Assembly: GCF_029024925.1 (NCBI RefSeq)
Contig: NZ_CP118962.1
Location: 153,501 to 217,500 of the forward strand
Length of the DNA: 64,000 bases
Direction of reading: 5' to 3'
Source of the DNA: Enterococcus faecalis
Lineage (GTDB): Bacteria; Bacillota; Bacilli; Lactobacillales; Enterococcaceae
Shown here: positions 1 through 9,118 of the stretch, piece by piece
Layout: each line of letters starts with the position of its first letter
How positions within the stretch are numbered: the stretch's first letter is position 1
Position numbers and translations under genes: made by a program
Notes under the pieces: generated by a model
The model's database searches: none
What the model was told of the DNA's origin: nothing
What the model saw: only the letters and a program-made list of their open reading frames with translations

Positions 1-470
1 TTGTTACAGTGTGGCAAGCAGGCAGTATCTGGGGCAGTAATTGGTTCTTTGTGGGCGCTTTGTTGCCTTGGCTAGTCATTGGGTTCTTTTTTGCGATGAA
101 GCGTCATCGTCTGTTGGATATTTTACAATTGGGGGACGAAACAGCTATTTCTGTAGGTATTGCTGTGAAAAAAGAACGAATCGTTTCGTTGCTGTTAGCG
201 GTGATGTTGGCGGCATCAGCGATTTCCGTTACAGGGGGAATTAATTTTTTAGGTTTACTTGCGCCACATATTGCTCGCAAATGTGGTTTTACGCAACAAA
301 AACAGGTATTGCCATTGGCGGCGTTGTTTGGGAGTTTACTTTTATTGGTTAGTGATACGATTGGTCGGCTATTGCCTGGCAATGGAGAAATGCCTGCAGG
401 GATTATTGTTGCGATCATCGGTGCGCCTTATTTTCTTTATTTGTTAATCAAAACAAGCGATTCGTTATAA
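1..470 (+). CDS. FecCD-type ABC transporter permease, C-terminal part
   Basis: This is the 3' end of a gene that begins left of the window; the frame is open from base 3. The visible 155 residues are strongly hydrophobic, with several membrane helices. They carry the FecCD/BtuC hallmarks GGINFLGLLAPHIAR in the middle and GIIVAIIGAPYFLYLL near the end. Proteins of this family form the membrane channel of iron-siderophore, haem or cobalamin importers, working with a binding lipoprotein and an ATPase that would lie upstream. The substrate cannot be read from this fragment. A terminator follows directly, so it is probably the last gene of its operon. Confidence 0.85.
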   Translation, partial: VTVWQAGSIWGSNWFFVGALLPWLVIGFFFAMKRHRLLDILQLGDETAISVGIAVKKERIVSLLLAVMLAASAISVTGGINFLGLLAPHIARKCGFTQQKQVLPLAALFGSLLLLVSDTIGRLLPGNGEMPAGIIVAIIGAPYFLYLLIKTSDSL

Positions 471-479
471 AAAAGAATC

Positions 480-534
480 AAAAGCTGGGTCAATCGGTCG
501 TTGTGAAAGCAACTGTCATTTGCTCGGCTTTTTT
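480..534 (+). terminator. Rho-independent terminator after the permease gene
   Basis: A 10-bp stem, with two G-U pairs, joins AAAAGCTGGG (480-489) to CTCGGCTTTT (523-532) and runs into a T tract. It ends the transporter operon before the alcohol dehydrogenase gene. Confidence 0.7.
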
Positions 535-598
535 ATTGGCGGATTTTTGAAAAAATAGTATGATAAATGCGTAAGAGGATTGAATGGAGGATGAAAGA

Positions 599-1786
599 AT
601 GGAAAACTTTAATTTTTATGTACCAACAGACATCCGTTTTGGGAAAGATCGTTTAGACGAATTACCTGCTGTGTTAGATCAATTTGGCAAAAATGTCTTA
701 CTTGTTTATGGTGGCGGTAGTATCAAACGTAATGGCTTGTACCAACAAATTACTGATTTGGCCCAAAAAAACGGGCATACATTGATTGAGTTGAGCGGTG
801 TCGAACCAAACCCGCGCATTGAAACCGTTAGAAAAGGAATTGAGTTGTGTAAAGAAAACCAAGTCGATGTTATTTTAGCAGTTGGCGGTGGTTCGACCAT
901 TGATTGTTCCAAAGCAATTGCTGCGGGCTTTTATTCGGAAGAAGATATCTGGACAGTTATTGCAGCCAGAAAAGGGTATACTGGTCCTGCTTTACCAATA
1001 GTGACCATCTTGACTTTAGCAGCAACAGGTAGTGAAATGAACGCAGGTGCTGTCATTTCTAACTTAGAAACCAATCAAAAATTAGGCTTTGGTGGTCCGA
1101 ATATGATTCCAAAAGTTTCGTTCTTGGATCCAACGAATACTTTTACGGTTCCTCAAAATCAAACAGCAGCTGGCTCAGCGGATATTTTCAGTCATTTGAT
1201 TGAAAACTATTTTAGTATTTCGACAGGCACGGACGTCCAAGATTTTGTGTCAGAAGGCTTAATGCGAACGGTTATCAAAAATTGTCCTATTGCTTTAGAA
1301 AATCCAGAAGATTATGATGCACGTGCTAATTTAATGTGGGCAAGTAGTTTAGCCTTAAATGGTTTAACAGGGCGCGGCAAACAAGGTGTTTGGTCTTGTC
1401 ACCCAATGGAACATGAATTAAGTGCGTTTTATGACATTACGCATGGGATTGGCTTAGCAATTTTAACGCCTCGTTGGATGAATTACGTTTTGTCTGAACA
1501 AACCGTAGGCAAGTTTGCACAGTTTGCTCGAAATGTTTGGGGAATAGTCGAACAAGAAGAGGAAGTAGCAGCGAAAAAAGGTATTCAAGCATTATATGAT
1601 TACTTTGTGGCTTGTGGCATTCCAATGACATTACCAGAAGTTGGTATCGAAGCAGATAAATTTGAAGAAATGGCACAACAAGCTGTGGCCCATAGTGCAA
1701 TTGCCGAAAAGGCTTATGTACCATTGGATGTAGCGGACATAGTAGCGATTTATAAAGATTGTTTAACCGAAAGTCAATTTATTTAA
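599..1786 (+). CDS. Iron-containing alcohol dehydrogenase, BdhA/YugJ type
   Basis: A 395-residue protein of the iron-dependent alcohol dehydrogenase family, close to the NADH-dependent butanol dehydrogenases BdhA/YugJ in length and motifs. Residues 97-100 form the cofactor-binding GGGS. The metal ligands appear intact: D195 and H199 in ADIFSHLIENY, H268 in CHPMEHE and H282 in DITHG. It probably reduces aldehydes to alcohols in fermentation; the true substrate is unknown. An in-frame ATG lies at 584, but GGAGG at 586-590 sits eight bases before the ATG at 599, so 599 is preferred. It is flanked by terminators and is probably transcribed alone. Confidence 0.85.
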   Translation: MENFNFYVPTDIRFGKDRLDELPAVLDQFGKNVLLVYGGGSIKRNGLYQQITDLAQKNGHTLIELSGVEPNPRIETVRKGIELCKENQVDVILAVGGGSTIDCSKAIAAGFYSEEDIWTVIAARKGYTGPALPIVTILTLAATGSEMNAGAVISNLETNQKLGFGGPNMIPKVSFLDPTNTFTVPQNQTAAGSADIFSHLIENYFSISTGTDVQDFVSEGLMRTVIKNCPIALENPEDYDARANLMWASSLALNGLTGRGKQGVWSCHPMEHELSAFYDITHGIGLAILTPRWMNYVLSEQTVGKFAQFARNVWGIVEQEEEVAAKKGIQALYDYFVACGIPMTLPEVGIEADKFEEMAQQAVAHSAIAEKAYVPLDVADIVAIYKDCLTESQFI

Positions 1787-1793
1787 TCCATAA

Positions 1794-1823
1794 AAAAGCG
1801 GTTTGCCTTGGCAAACCGCTTTT
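1794..1823. terminator. Bidirectional terminator between adh and gpmA
   Basis: A perfect 14-bp stem (AAAAGCGGTTTGCC with its complement) around a TT loop, with A and T runs at the two ends. It lies between the convergent adh (+) and gpmA (-) genes and can serve both. Confidence 0.9.
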
Positions 1824-1842
1824 GTTAATAAGAAACAAGTTC

Positions 1843-2529
1843 TTATAAGTAGTATTTTTCTTTCACAGTTAAATCATCGTTTAATTCATAAACTAATGGT
1901 TTACCTGTTGGGATTTCAAGATCCATAATATCTTCATCAGAAATGCCTTCGATGTGTTTAGCTAAAGCACGTAATGAATTACCATGAGCCGCTACTAAGA
2001 CAGTTTTGTTGTCTTTTAAAGCTGGCGCAATTTCATCTTGCCAGAATGGTAATGCACGTTCCAAAGTAACTTTCAAGTTTTCGCCACCAGGAATATCGCG
2101 TTGGTCTAACATTGCATAACGACGGTCGTTTGCTGCAGAACCTTCATCTGTTGCTTCCATTAATGGAGGAAGAGTATCGTAAGAACGACGCCAGATGTGG
2201 ACTTGTTCGTCTCCGTATTTTTCAGCAGTTTCTTTTTTGTTTAGTCCTTGTAATTTACCATAGTGACGTTCGTTTAAGCGCCAAGATTTGATTTGAGGTA
2301 CCCATAATTGATCTGAGTATTCTAGTAAATAGTTACAAGTTTTGATGGCACGAGTTAAAACAGAAGTATAAGCAACGTCGAATTCGATGCCTGCTTCTTT
2401 AATTTTACGGCCGCCTTCTTTTGCTTCTTCAACACCTTCAGGTGCTAAATCTACGTCAGCCCATCCAGTAAATTGGTTTAAGGCATTCCATTCGCTAAGT
2501 CCATGACGAGAAAAAACTAATTTTGGCAT
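1843..2529 (-). CDS. gpmA: 2,3-bisphosphoglycerate-dependent phosphoglycerate mutase
   Basis: A 228-residue cofactor-dependent phosphoglycerate mutase, which interconverts 3- and 2-phosphoglycerate in glycolysis. The phospho-acceptor histidine H9 lies in SRHGLSEWN, and the second catalytic histidine is in [10 protein letters not shown]. The start at 2529 is preceded by AAAGGAGAG. The frame stays open upstream into the insertion sequence, but that extension has no homology to the family and is rejected. The element lies about 155 bp upstream and may affect the promoter region, which I could not define clearly. Confidence 0.95.
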   Translation of the reverse strand: MPKLVFSRHGLSEWNALNQFTGWADVDLAPEGVEEAKEGGRKIKEAGIEFDVAYTSVLTRAIKTCNYLLEYSDQLWVPQIKSWRLNERHYGKLQGLNKKETAEKYGDEQVHIWRRSYDTLPPLMEATDEGSAANDRRYAMLDQRDIPGGENLKVTLERALPFWQDEIAPALKDNKTVLVAAHGNSLRALAKHIEGISDEDIMDLEIPTGKPLVYELNDDLTVKEKYYL

Positions 2530-2693
2530 GTATAAGCTCTCCTTTGAGTTTAGTTTTCTGAAAATAAGATTTCCACGTTTATTGTACACCGTTTTGCGCA
2601 AGATTTCCAATGGAAAATAGTAAAAAAACGTGAAAGTTGCTGAAAAATTAGAGTGAAATCGAATCAAAAAAGAAGCCCCATCTGTGAGCCGAC

Positions 2694-2737
2694 CCCCAAA
2701 AGTTAGACCTAGAAATCTAACTTTTGGAGGTTTTTTT
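2694..2737 (+). terminator. Hairpin at the left end of the insertion sequence
   Basis: CCAAAAGTTAGA (2696-2707), part of the left inverted repeat, pairs with TCTAACTTTTGG (2716-2727) and is followed by seven T (2731-2737). The 3' arm overlaps the orfA Shine-Dalgarno GGAGG (2726-2730). Transcripts entering from outside could be terminated here or have orfA translation masked. Confidence 0.7.
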
Positions 2738-2739
2738 GT

Positions 2740-3297
2740 ATGGCAAAATACAGTTTTGAATTTAAACTTAAACTTGTTCATGACTACTTATCTGGTCAAG
2801 GAGGTCTAAGGTTTCTCGCAAAGAAGTATGGGTTTAAAGATAGTTCTCAAATAAGCAAATGGATAAATGCCTATAAAGAACTTGGTGAAGAAGGCCTACT
2901 TCGCAGTCGAAAAAATAAGAATTACTCTGTTCAATTTAAGCTAGATGCGATAGAGTTATATTTAACAACAGAGTTGTCCTATCAAGAAGTAGCTAATCTT
3001 CTAAAAATGAACAATCCATCATTGATTGCGAATTGGCTTAGAACGTATCAGAAGTTTGGTATAGAGGGACTCTCTAAACAGAAAGGACGTCCACCTACCA
3101 TGTCTAAAAAGAAACGAAATGAACCCCAACCACTACCAAGTGAACGATCTCAAGTAGAGAAACTAGAAAAAGAAAATAGAATGTTAAAAATTGAGAATGC
3201 CTATTTAAAAGAATTGAGGAGACTGCGTTTAGAGGACGAACAAAAAATGAACGAATCGCACGAATCATTCACAGTCTCCGAAGACGCTTTCGATTAA
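2740..3297 (+). CDS. IS3-family transposase OrfA (DNA-binding subunit)
   Basis: A 185-residue basic protein with two helix-turn-helix repeats, roughly residues 5-55 and 60-115 (each with the FKL...LA/VA...W pattern of the IS150 group). A heptad-rich segment around 135-165 resembles the leucine zipper through which OrfA and OrfAB multimerise. It recognises the element's terminal repeats. The ATG follows GGAGG by nine bases. Near its end the reading frame crosses a run of six A (3242-3247), a plausible -1 slippage point into the orfB frame, which is open from 3195. Confidence 0.9.
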   Translation: MAKYSFEFKLKLVHDYLSGQGGLRFLAKKYGFKDSSQISKWINAYKELGEEGLLRSRKNKNYSVQFKLDAIELYLTTELSYQEVANLLKMNNPSLIANWLRTYQKFGIEGLSKQKGRPPTMSKKKRNEPQPLPSERSQVEKLEKENRMLKIENAYLKELRRLRLEDEQKMNESHESFTVSEDAFD

Positions 3298-3305
3298 AAG
3301 ATATT

Positions 3306-4142
3306 TTGGAAACCCTAAGGTTTCCAAAATCTACTTACATGTACTGGCAAAAACGCCTCGACAGAACAGCTTCAACACAAATCATTGAAGAAGAAATTCA
3401 AGCGATTCGTAAAAAACATCAACATTATGGCTATAGAAGGATAACCCAAGAATTGAAACGACGTGGATTTCAAGTGAATAAAAAGAAAGTCCAGCGATTA
3501 ATACAAAAGTTAAAGTTACAAGTCAAAGCTTTTACTAAGAAATCCAGAAAATATAATTCCTATAAAGGAATCGTTGGTAAAATCGCTAAAAATTTGATTC
3601 GTCGCCGATTTAAAACCTCTGTTCCTCATCAAAAAATTACAACTGATACAACTGAATTTAAGTACTTTGAAGCAGATAACGCAGGCATCTTTCGTCAGAA
3701 AAAACTATACTTAGATCCATTTATGGATATGTATAATAGTGAAATTCTAAGCTATAGCCTTTCTACTCAACCAAATGGTAAAACAGTTATGAAAGGTCTG
3801 AAAGAAGCAATTTCTCAAACAAATGATTGTCCCTATCGGCGCACCTTTCACTCTGATCAAGGCTGGGCTTATCAAATGAATGTCTATATACAAACATTAA
3901 AGGACAACAATATCTTTCAAAGTATGTCTCGAAAAGGAACCTGTTTAGATAATTCTCCTATGGAGAATTTCTTCAGTATCCTAAAACAAGAAGTGTACTA
4001 TGGAAAAATCTATCAAAGTCAAAATGAATTGATAGAAGCAATTGAGAACTACATTTATTATTACAATCATCACCGAATCAAAGAAAAACTTAACTGGAAA
4101 AGCCCAGTAGAATTTCGACAATTCAATCAAAAAACTGCATAA
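3306..4142 (+). CDS. IS3-family transposase OrfB (DDE catalytic domain)
   Basis: The catalytic half of the transposase. Residues counted from the TTG at 3306 show the DDE triad D114 (TTDTTEF), D184 (FHSDQGW) and E220 (SPMENFF), with 35 residues between the last two as expected for DD35E. An HTH_21-like segment (HQHYGYRRI) precedes it. No good independent start is visible. The frame is -1 relative to orfA and continues upstream through [14 protein letters not shown], typical of IS150-like fusion proteins, so it is probably made mainly as an OrfAB frameshift product. The end of the gene is complete. Confidence 0.9.
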   Translation: METLRFPKSTYMYWQKRLDRTASTQIIEEEIQAIRKKHQHYGYRRITQELKRRGFQVNKKKVQRLIQKLKLQVKAFTKKSRKYNSYKGIVGKIAKNLIRRRFKTSVPHQKITTDTTEFKYFEADNAGIFRQKKLYLDPFMDMYNSEILSYSLSTQPNGKTVMKGLKEAISQTNDCPYRRTFHSDQGWAYQMNVYIQTLKDNNIFQSMSRKGTCLDNSPMENFFSILKQEVYYGKIYQSQNELIEAIENYIYYYNHHRIKEKLNWKSPVEFRQFNQKTA

Positions 4143-4144
4143 AA

Positions 4145-4175
4145 AATAGAGTGGAAAAATCCACTCTATAAAAAG
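4145..4175 (+). terminator. Terminator-like hairpin after the transposase
   Basis: ATAGAGTGG and CCACTCTAT form a 9-bp stem around AAAAAT just after the orfB stop and before the right inverted repeat. The bases after it are A-rich rather than T-rich, so termination strength is uncertain. Confidence 0.45.
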
Positions 4176-4221
4176 TCTAACTTTTTGGGGTCGCTACATC
4201 TGAAGGACTTCTTTTTTATTC

Positions 4222-4797
4222 TTAGGAATACAGCCGCTCGACATCTGTCTCAGGTAAATTGATGTACTTATAACAAGTGCCCACCGAAACGCCGCATTTA
4301 TTAGAAATAAATTGGATTGTTTCTTTGTTTTCATAATATAATGCACGGATTTTGCGGACGGTGCGTCCATCGATTTTTGGACGTCCACCTACTTTTCCGT
4401 TTTCACGAGCTTTGTGGAGCCCGACGAGTGTTCGTTCTTTAATTAGTGCACATTCCATCGCAGATAAGCTCTCCATTAATTGGAAATAGGCTTCACCTGT
4501 TGGAAGGTGAGTATCAATTCCTTCTGAAATGCTGACAAAATCAACTTGTTTTTCCTTTAACATTTTCATAAAGTCTGTTAATTGGCGGGTTGTTTTACCT
4601 AAATGGTGCAATTTACAAACAATAAGTGTATCCCCAGCAGAAAGAAGTTTTTCGACTTCGTCTAAGACACTGATCTCCGCTTGAGGATCAAATGTCTCTT
4701 GGAAAATATCATCACAACCAAACGATTGGAGAGTGGTTAGTTGATTTTTTAAATCGTCTTCAATAATAGTTGTGCGTGCATAACCAATTCGTTTCAT
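4222..4797 (-). CDS. Serine-recombinase (resolvase) family protein with altered active site
   Basis: A 191-residue protein aligning along its length with small serine recombinases such as gamma-delta resolvase: an N-terminal catalytic fold, the GKVGGRPK hinge near residue 140, and a C-terminal helix-turn-helix (KCGVSVGTCYKYI). The nucleophile position, Ser10 in GYARVS, is Thr10 here (GYARTT). The catalytic LDRLGR block reads LHHLGK at 63-68, losing the Asp and both Arg. Arg8 and the ALIKERT helix are kept. Strand cleavage is therefore doubtful; it may act as a DNA-binding protein. It lies 41 bp after rpiA with a good AGGAAGG site, so it is probably co-transcribed with rpiA. Confidence 0.8.
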   Translation of the reverse strand: MKRIGYARTTIIEDDLKNQLTTLQSFGCDDIFQETFDPQAEISVLDEVEKLLSAGDTLIVCKLHHLGKTTRQLTDFMKMLKEKQVDFVSISEGIDTHLPTGEAYFQLMESLSAMECALIKERTLVGLHKARENGKVGGRPKIDGRTVRKIRALYYENKETIQFISNKCGVSVGTCYKYINLPETDVERLYS

Positions 4798-4838
4798 ATA
4801 TTATCCTTCCTATATAAATAATCTTTTTTCACACATTC

Positions 4839-5519
4839 TTAACGTGCGGGAACATGTAAGGTTTTCGGTCCATCTTCATAACCGACGATTACCATAGAAA
4901 CCATATTTAAAAATAAGCCGTGTTCAACGACGCCAACCAAGTTGTCTAAATAAGAACCTAAAGCTTCTGGATCTGTAATTTTTTCTAAATGCAAATCGAT
5001 GATATGGTGGCCTCCATCTGTTATTAATGTTTCGCCAGCAGCGTTTAGACGAAGTGCTGGGTGATAGCCTTTTTCTTTAAATAAATGCACTAGTTGGCAG
5101 CTGCCATAAGGGACAACCTCAACAGGAAGTGGGAAAGCCCCTAAATCGTCCACCATTTTTGATTTATCCACAATCCAAATACATTTCTTTGAATAAGTGG
5201 CCACAATTTTTTCAAAAAGTAAGGCAGCGCCACCGCCTTTGATTCCTTGAAAATCAGCGCTGATTTCATCGGCGCCATCAATCGTAAGATCCACATACGG
5301 AACCTCATCAATACTTTTTAAAGGAATGCCCAAGGCCAAGGCTTGTTTCTCTGTTTCTTTTGAAGTAGTAACCCCTACGATTGACAATCCTTCTTCTTTT
5401 ACGCGACGACCAATTTCGTCTACCATAAATTTTGCTGTTGAGCCAGTACCCAAACCGACAATCATGCCGTCTTCTACATATTTTGCAGCTTCGATTCCTA
5501 CCATTTGTTTCAGATTCAT
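4839..5519 (-). CDS. rpiA: Ribose-5-phosphate isomerase A
   Basis: A 226-residue RpiA, which interconverts ribose 5-phosphate and ribulose 5-phosphate in the pentose phosphate pathway. Family motifs are complete: GLGTGSTA at 22-29, DGADE at 81-85, KGGGAAL at 94-100, and the catalytic Glu103 in LFEKIV. The start at 5519 has the GAAGGGGGCGG site upstream. It is divergent from rpsL, and a TACAAT -10 for this gene can be read on the minus strand at 5553-5558. The recombinase-like gene follows 41 bp downstream. Confidence 0.95.
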   Translation of the reverse strand: MNLKQMVGIEAAKYVEDGMIVGLGTGSTAKFMVDEIGRRVKEEGLSIVGVTTSKETEKQALALGIPLKSIDEVPYVDLTIDGADEISADFQGIKGGGAALLFEKIVATYSKKCIWIVDKSKMVDDLGAFPLPVEVVPYGSCQLVHLFKEKGYHPALRLNAAGETLITDGGHHIIDLHLEKITDPEALGSYLDNLVGVVEHGLFLNMVSMVIVGYEDGPKTLHVPAR

Positions 5520-5672
5520 CGCTGTTTTCCGCCCCCTTCAATAGTCAAAGATATTGTACCGTTATTTAACTAAAAAAGATAGAAAGTTTTTGAAAAAGTC
5601 ATAAAAATTTTTAAAGGAAAAGTACGTTTAAATAGAAGGAAAAGCTTTTTTTCGAAAGGCGAAAGAAGAGGG

Positions 5673-5701
5673 TTGACAGCTGATACTTATCGTGGTATCC
5701 T
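5673..5701 (+). promoter_or_regulatory. Promoter of the str operon
   Basis: TTGACA (5673-5678), a 17-bp spacer and TATCCT (5696-5701). It would give a leader of about 155 nt before rpsL. The rest of the 344-bp interval from 5520 to 5863 holds the divergent rpiA promoter region and this untranslated leader; I see no gene or terminator in it. Confidence 0.75.
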
Positions 5702-5863
5702 AACAAAGGTGCTTTATCTACAGGTTCCTTATAGGGACGTGCTGACTGTCTATCAAAGCATATTTGATAAAGAGTGCAGAGATTGCATTATTTTTTATCG
5801 CGAAAAAAGAACCACCTGGATGTGTGGAACTAGAAGCGAAGTAAGGAAGGAGGAGAACAAGGA

Positions 5864-6277
5864 ATGCCTACAATTAACCAATTAGTACGTAAACCTCGTA
5901 AATCTAAAGTAGAAAAATCTGATTCACCAGCCTTAAACAAAGGATATAACAGTTTTAAGAAAACTCAAACAAACGTTAACTCTCCGCAAAAACGTGGAGT
6001 TTGTACACGTGTGGGTACGATGACACCTAAAAAACCGAACTCAGCTTTACGTAAATATGCCCGTGTTCGTTTGTCAAACTTAATCGAAGTTACAGCTTAT
6101 ATCCCAGGTATCGGTCACAACTTACAAGAACACAGCGTGGTATTATTACGTGGTGGACGTGTAAAAGACTTACCAGGGGTACGTTACCATATCGTTCGTG
6201 GTGCGCTTGATACTGCCGGTGTTAACGACCGTAAACAAAGCCGCTCTAAATACGGTACAAAACGTCCTAAAGCTTAA
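5864..6277 (+). CDS. rpsL: 30S ribosomal protein S12
   Basis: First gene of the str operon; 137 residues, complete. S12 sits at the decoding centre and influences accuracy. Residues K56 and K57 (TPKKPNS) and K101 (GRVKDLPG), where streptomycin-resistance substitutions usually arise, are the wild-type residues. The start is supported by AAGGAAGGAGG 10-20 bases upstream. rpsG follows after 55 bp. Confidence 0.98.
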   Translation: MPTINQLVRKPRKSKVEKSDSPALNKGYNSFKKTQTNVNSPQKRGVCTRVGTMTPKKPNSALRKYARVRLSNLIEVTAYIPGIGHNLQEHSVVLLRGGRVKDLPGVRYHIVRGALDTAGVNDRKQSRSKYGTKRPKA

Positions 6278-6332
6278 TTATAATAAGACAATAACAACTT
6301 GAAAAATCATATTTCGGAAGGAGGAGTTACGG

Positions 6333-6803
6333 ATGCCTCGTAAAGGTCCTGTTGCAAAACGTGATGTTTTACCAGATCCAATTTATAACTCAAAATTAGT
6401 AACTCGCTTAATCAACCGTGTAATGGTTGACGGTAAACGCGGGATTGCTGCTAACATTATCTATAATTCATTTGATATCATCAAAGAATCTACAGGTAAC
6501 GATCCATTGGAAGTTTTTGAACAAGCAATGAAAAACGTTATGCCTGTTCTTGAAGTTAAAGCACGTCGTGTTGGGGGTTCTAACTACCAAGTACCAGTTG
6601 AAGTTCGTCCAGAACGTCGTACAACTTTAGGTTTACGTTGGGTAGTTAACTACGCACGTCTACGTGGTGAACACACAATGGAAGAACGTCTAGCGAAAGA
6701 AATCATGGATGCTGCTAACAACACTGGCGCTTCTGTTAAAAAACGCGAAGACACACACAAAATGGCAGACGCAAACCGCGCATTTGCTCATTATCGTTGG
6801 TAA
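6333..6803 (+). CDS. rpsG: 30S ribosomal protein S7
   Basis: A complete 156-residue S7, a primary 16S rRNA binder that organises the head of the small subunit. It begins [16 protein letters not shown] and holds the conserved [11 protein letters not shown] segment at the centre. GGAAGGAGG precedes the ATG. It lies between rpsL and fusA in the usual str order; in other bacteria S7 represses this operon, but I see no defined operator here. Confidence 0.98.
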
Positions 6804-6886
6804 GATCCTCTCTGTCTGTCGCGTAAAGTGGCAGCAGAAAGTCAATTTACAATCGATTTAAATAAAGAGAGGAGTAAACATACAAA

Positions 6887-8968
6887 ATGGCAAGAGAATT
6901 TTCACTTGAAAAAACTCGTAACATTGGTATCATGGCCCACGTTGATGCTGGTAAAACAACAACAACTGAGCGTATCTTGTACTACACTGGTAAAATCCAT
7001 AAAATCGGTGAAACCCATGAAGGTGCTTCACAAATGGACTGGATGGAACAAGAACAAGAACGTGGTATCACGATTACATCCGCTGCGACAACTGCACAGT
7101 GGAAAGGCTACCGTGTAAATATCATCGATACTCCAGGACACGTGGACTTCACAATTGAAGTACAACGTTCTCTACGCGTATTAGATGGTGCGGTAACAGT
7201 TCTTGACTCTCAATCAGGTGTAGAACCTCAAACAGAAACTGTTTGGCGTCAAGCGACTGAATATAAAGTTCCTCGTATTGTATTCTGTAACAAAATGGAT
7301 AAAATCGGTGCGGACTTCTTCTATTCAGTAGAATCATTACATGATCGTTTACAAGCAAACGCTCATCCAATTCAAATTCCAATCGGAGCTGAAGAAGACT
7401 TCACTGGAATCATTGACTTGATTAAAATGAAAGCTGAAATCTACACAAATGATTTGGGAACAGATATTCAAGAAACTGATATTCCTGAAGATTATTTAGA
7501 AAAAGCGCAAGAATGGCGCGAAAAATTAGTTGAAGCTGTTGCTGAAACTGACGAAGACTTAATGATGAAATATCTTGAAGGTGAAGAAATCACTGAAGAA
7601 GAATTAGTCGCTGGTATCCGTCAAGCAACAATCAACGTTGAGTTCTTCCCTGTATTAGCTGGTTCAGCATTCAAGAATAAAGGGGTTCAATTAATGTTGG
7701 ACGCTGTTCTTGATTACTTACCATCTCCATTAGATATCGATGCTATCAAAGGGATCGATACTAAAACAGACGAAGAAACAACTCGTCCAGCTGATGACGA
7801 AGCACCTTTCGCTTCATTAGCATTTAAAGTTATGACTGACCCATTCGTAGGTCGTTTAACTTTCTTCCGTGTTTATTCTGGTGTCCTTGAAAGTGGTTCA
7901 TACGTATTGAACGCTTCAAAAGGCAAAAAAGAACGTATCGGTCGTATCCTACAAATGCACGCCAACACTCGTCAAGAAATTGACAAAGTGTACTCTGGTG
8001 ATATCGCTGCTGCTGTTGGTCTAAAAGACACAACAACTGGTGATACATTATGTGCATTAGATGCACCAGTTATTCTTGAATCTATTGAATTCCCTGACCC
8101 AGTTATCCAAGTCGCTGTTGAACCTAAATCAAAAGCTGACCAAGATAAAATGGGCGTGGCTCTACAAAAACTTGCTGAAGAAGATCCATCATTCCGCGTT
8201 GAAACAAACGTTGAAACTGGTGAAACAGTTATCTCTGGTATGGGTGAATTGCACTTAGACGTTTTAGTAGACCGTATGAAACGTGAATTCAAAGTTGAAG
8301 CTAACGTAGGTGCTCCTCAAGTATCTTACCGCGAAACATTCCGTGCTGCGACTAAAGCAGAAGGTAAATTCGTTCGTCAGTCTGGTGGTAAAGGACAATA
8401 CGGTCACGTATGGGTTGAATTTACACCAAATGAAGAAGGTAAAGGCTTCGAGTTTGAAAACGCAATTGTCGGTGGTGTGGTTCCTCGTGAATACATCCCA
8501 GCAGTTGAAAAAGGGTTAGAAGACTCTATGAACAACGGTGTTCTTGCTGGTTATCCATTAGTTGATATCAAAGCAAAACTTTACGATGGTTCATACCACG
8601 ATGTCGATTCAAATGAAACGGCCTTCCGTGTAGCTGCTTCTATGGCATTGAAAGCTGCGGCTAAAAATGCAAACCCAGTTATTTTAGAACCAATGATGAA
8701 AGTTACAATTACTGTTCCTGAAGATTACTTAGGTGATATCATGGGACACGTAACAAGTCGTCGTGGACGTGTTGAAGGTATGGAAGCACACGGTAACTCT
8801 CAAATCGTTAATGCGATGGTACCTTTAGCTGAAATGTTTGGTTATGCTACAACATTACGTTCAGCAACACAAGGACGCGGTACATTTATGATGGTATTTG
8901 ACCACTATGAAGACGTACCTAAGTCTGTTCAAGAAGAAATCATCAAGAAAAACGGCGGCAACGCATAA
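6887..8968 (+). CDS. fusA: Elongation factor G
   Basis: A complete 693-residue EF-G, the GTPase that drives translocation of tRNA and mRNA. GTP-binding elements are AHVDAGKTT near residue 17, the switch region [17 protein letters not shown] and NKMDK. Domain IV carries the GGKGQYGHV loop. An overlapping start at 6828 is a shadow; the ATG at 6887 follows AGAGAGGAG. It belongs to the str operon, 83 bp after rpsG. Confidence 0.98.
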   Translation: MAREFSLEKTRNIGIMAHVDAGKTTTTERILYYTGKIHKIGETHEGASQMDWMEQEQERGITITSAATTAQWKGYRVNIIDTPGHVDFTIEVQRSLRVLDGAVTVLDSQSGVEPQTETVWRQATEYKVPRIVFCNKMDKIGADFFYSVESLHDRLQANAHPIQIPIGAEEDFTGIIDLIKMKAEIYTNDLGTDIQETDIPEDYLEKAQEWREKLVEAVAETDEDLMMKYLEGEEITEEELVAGIRQATINVEFFPVLAGSAFKNKGVQLMLDAVLDYLPSPLDIDAIKGIDTKTDEETTRPADDEAPFASLAFKVMTDPFVGRLTFFRVYSGVLESGSYVLNASKGKKERIGRILQMHANTRQEIDKVYSGDIAAAVGLKDTTTGDTLCALDAPVILESIEFPDPVIQVAVEPKSKADQDKMGVALQKLAEEDPSFRVETNVETGETVISGMGELHLDVLVDRMKREFKVEANVGAPQVSYRETFRAATKAEGKFVRQSGGKGQYGHVWVEFTPNEEGKGFEFENAIVGGVVPREYIPAVEKGLEDSMNNGVLAGYPLVDIKAKLYDGSYHDVDSNETAFRVAASMALKAAAKNANPVILEPMMKVTITVPEDYLGDIMGHVTSRRGRVEGMEAHGNSQIVNAMVPLAEMFGYATTLRSATQGRGTFMMVFDHYEDVPKSVQEEIIKKNGGNA

Positions 8969-8973
8969 TTTTC

Positions 8974-9017
8974 CTTGAGAATAAAAGGTTTGTTTTTAGA
9001 ACTATCCTTTTTTCAAG
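8974..9017 (+). other. Stem-loop between fusA and tuf
   Basis: CTTGA and AAAAGG on the 5' side pair with CCTTTT and TCAAG on the 3' side around an AT-rich loop. No U tract follows, so it is more likely a partial attenuator or processing site than a full terminator. The 150-bp fusA-tuf gap also contains TAAAAT at 9026-9031, a possible -10 without a good -35. Confidence 0.35.
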
Positions 9018-9118
9018 ATTTCGTGTAAAATAGCTTATGATGATCAGACGATTTTTAGTAACGTCTATCACATATAAAACAAACAATAAAATTTATATTT
9101 TTAGGAGGAACATTCAAA

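Larger units (their letters stand above)
2685..4198 (+). mobile_element. Complete IS3-family (IS150-like) insertion sequence, 1514 bp
   Basis: Imperfect 24-bp terminal inverted repeats bound the element: TGAGCCGACCCCCAAAAGTT at 2685 and the complement of TGTAGCGACCCCAAAAAGTT ending at 4198. A 4-bp target duplication TCTG lies at 2681-2684 and 4199-4202. Inside are the two overlapping-frame genes usual for IS3 elements, orfA and orfB, both apparently intact. The removed target rebuilds an intrinsic terminator hairpin downstream of the recombinase-like gene. Repeats, duplication and frames all look undamaged, which suggests a recent insertion and a possibly active copy. Confidence 0.9.

Noticed and set aside
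2530..2781. Upstream extension of the gpmA frame into the insertion sequence
   Set aside because: The phosphoglycerate mutase family starts at [10 protein letters not shown] and an AAAGGAGAG site supports 2529; the extra 84 residues cross the element's border.
5673..5885. A 70-codon frame between the str promoter and rpsL
   Set aside because: It starts on the promoter's own -35, overlaps rpsL in another frame and has no Shine-Dalgarno site; this is untranslated leader.
6828..7118. A 96-codon frame overlapping the start of fusA
   Set aside because: It runs in a different frame through the highly conserved EF-G GTPase domain and matches nothing.
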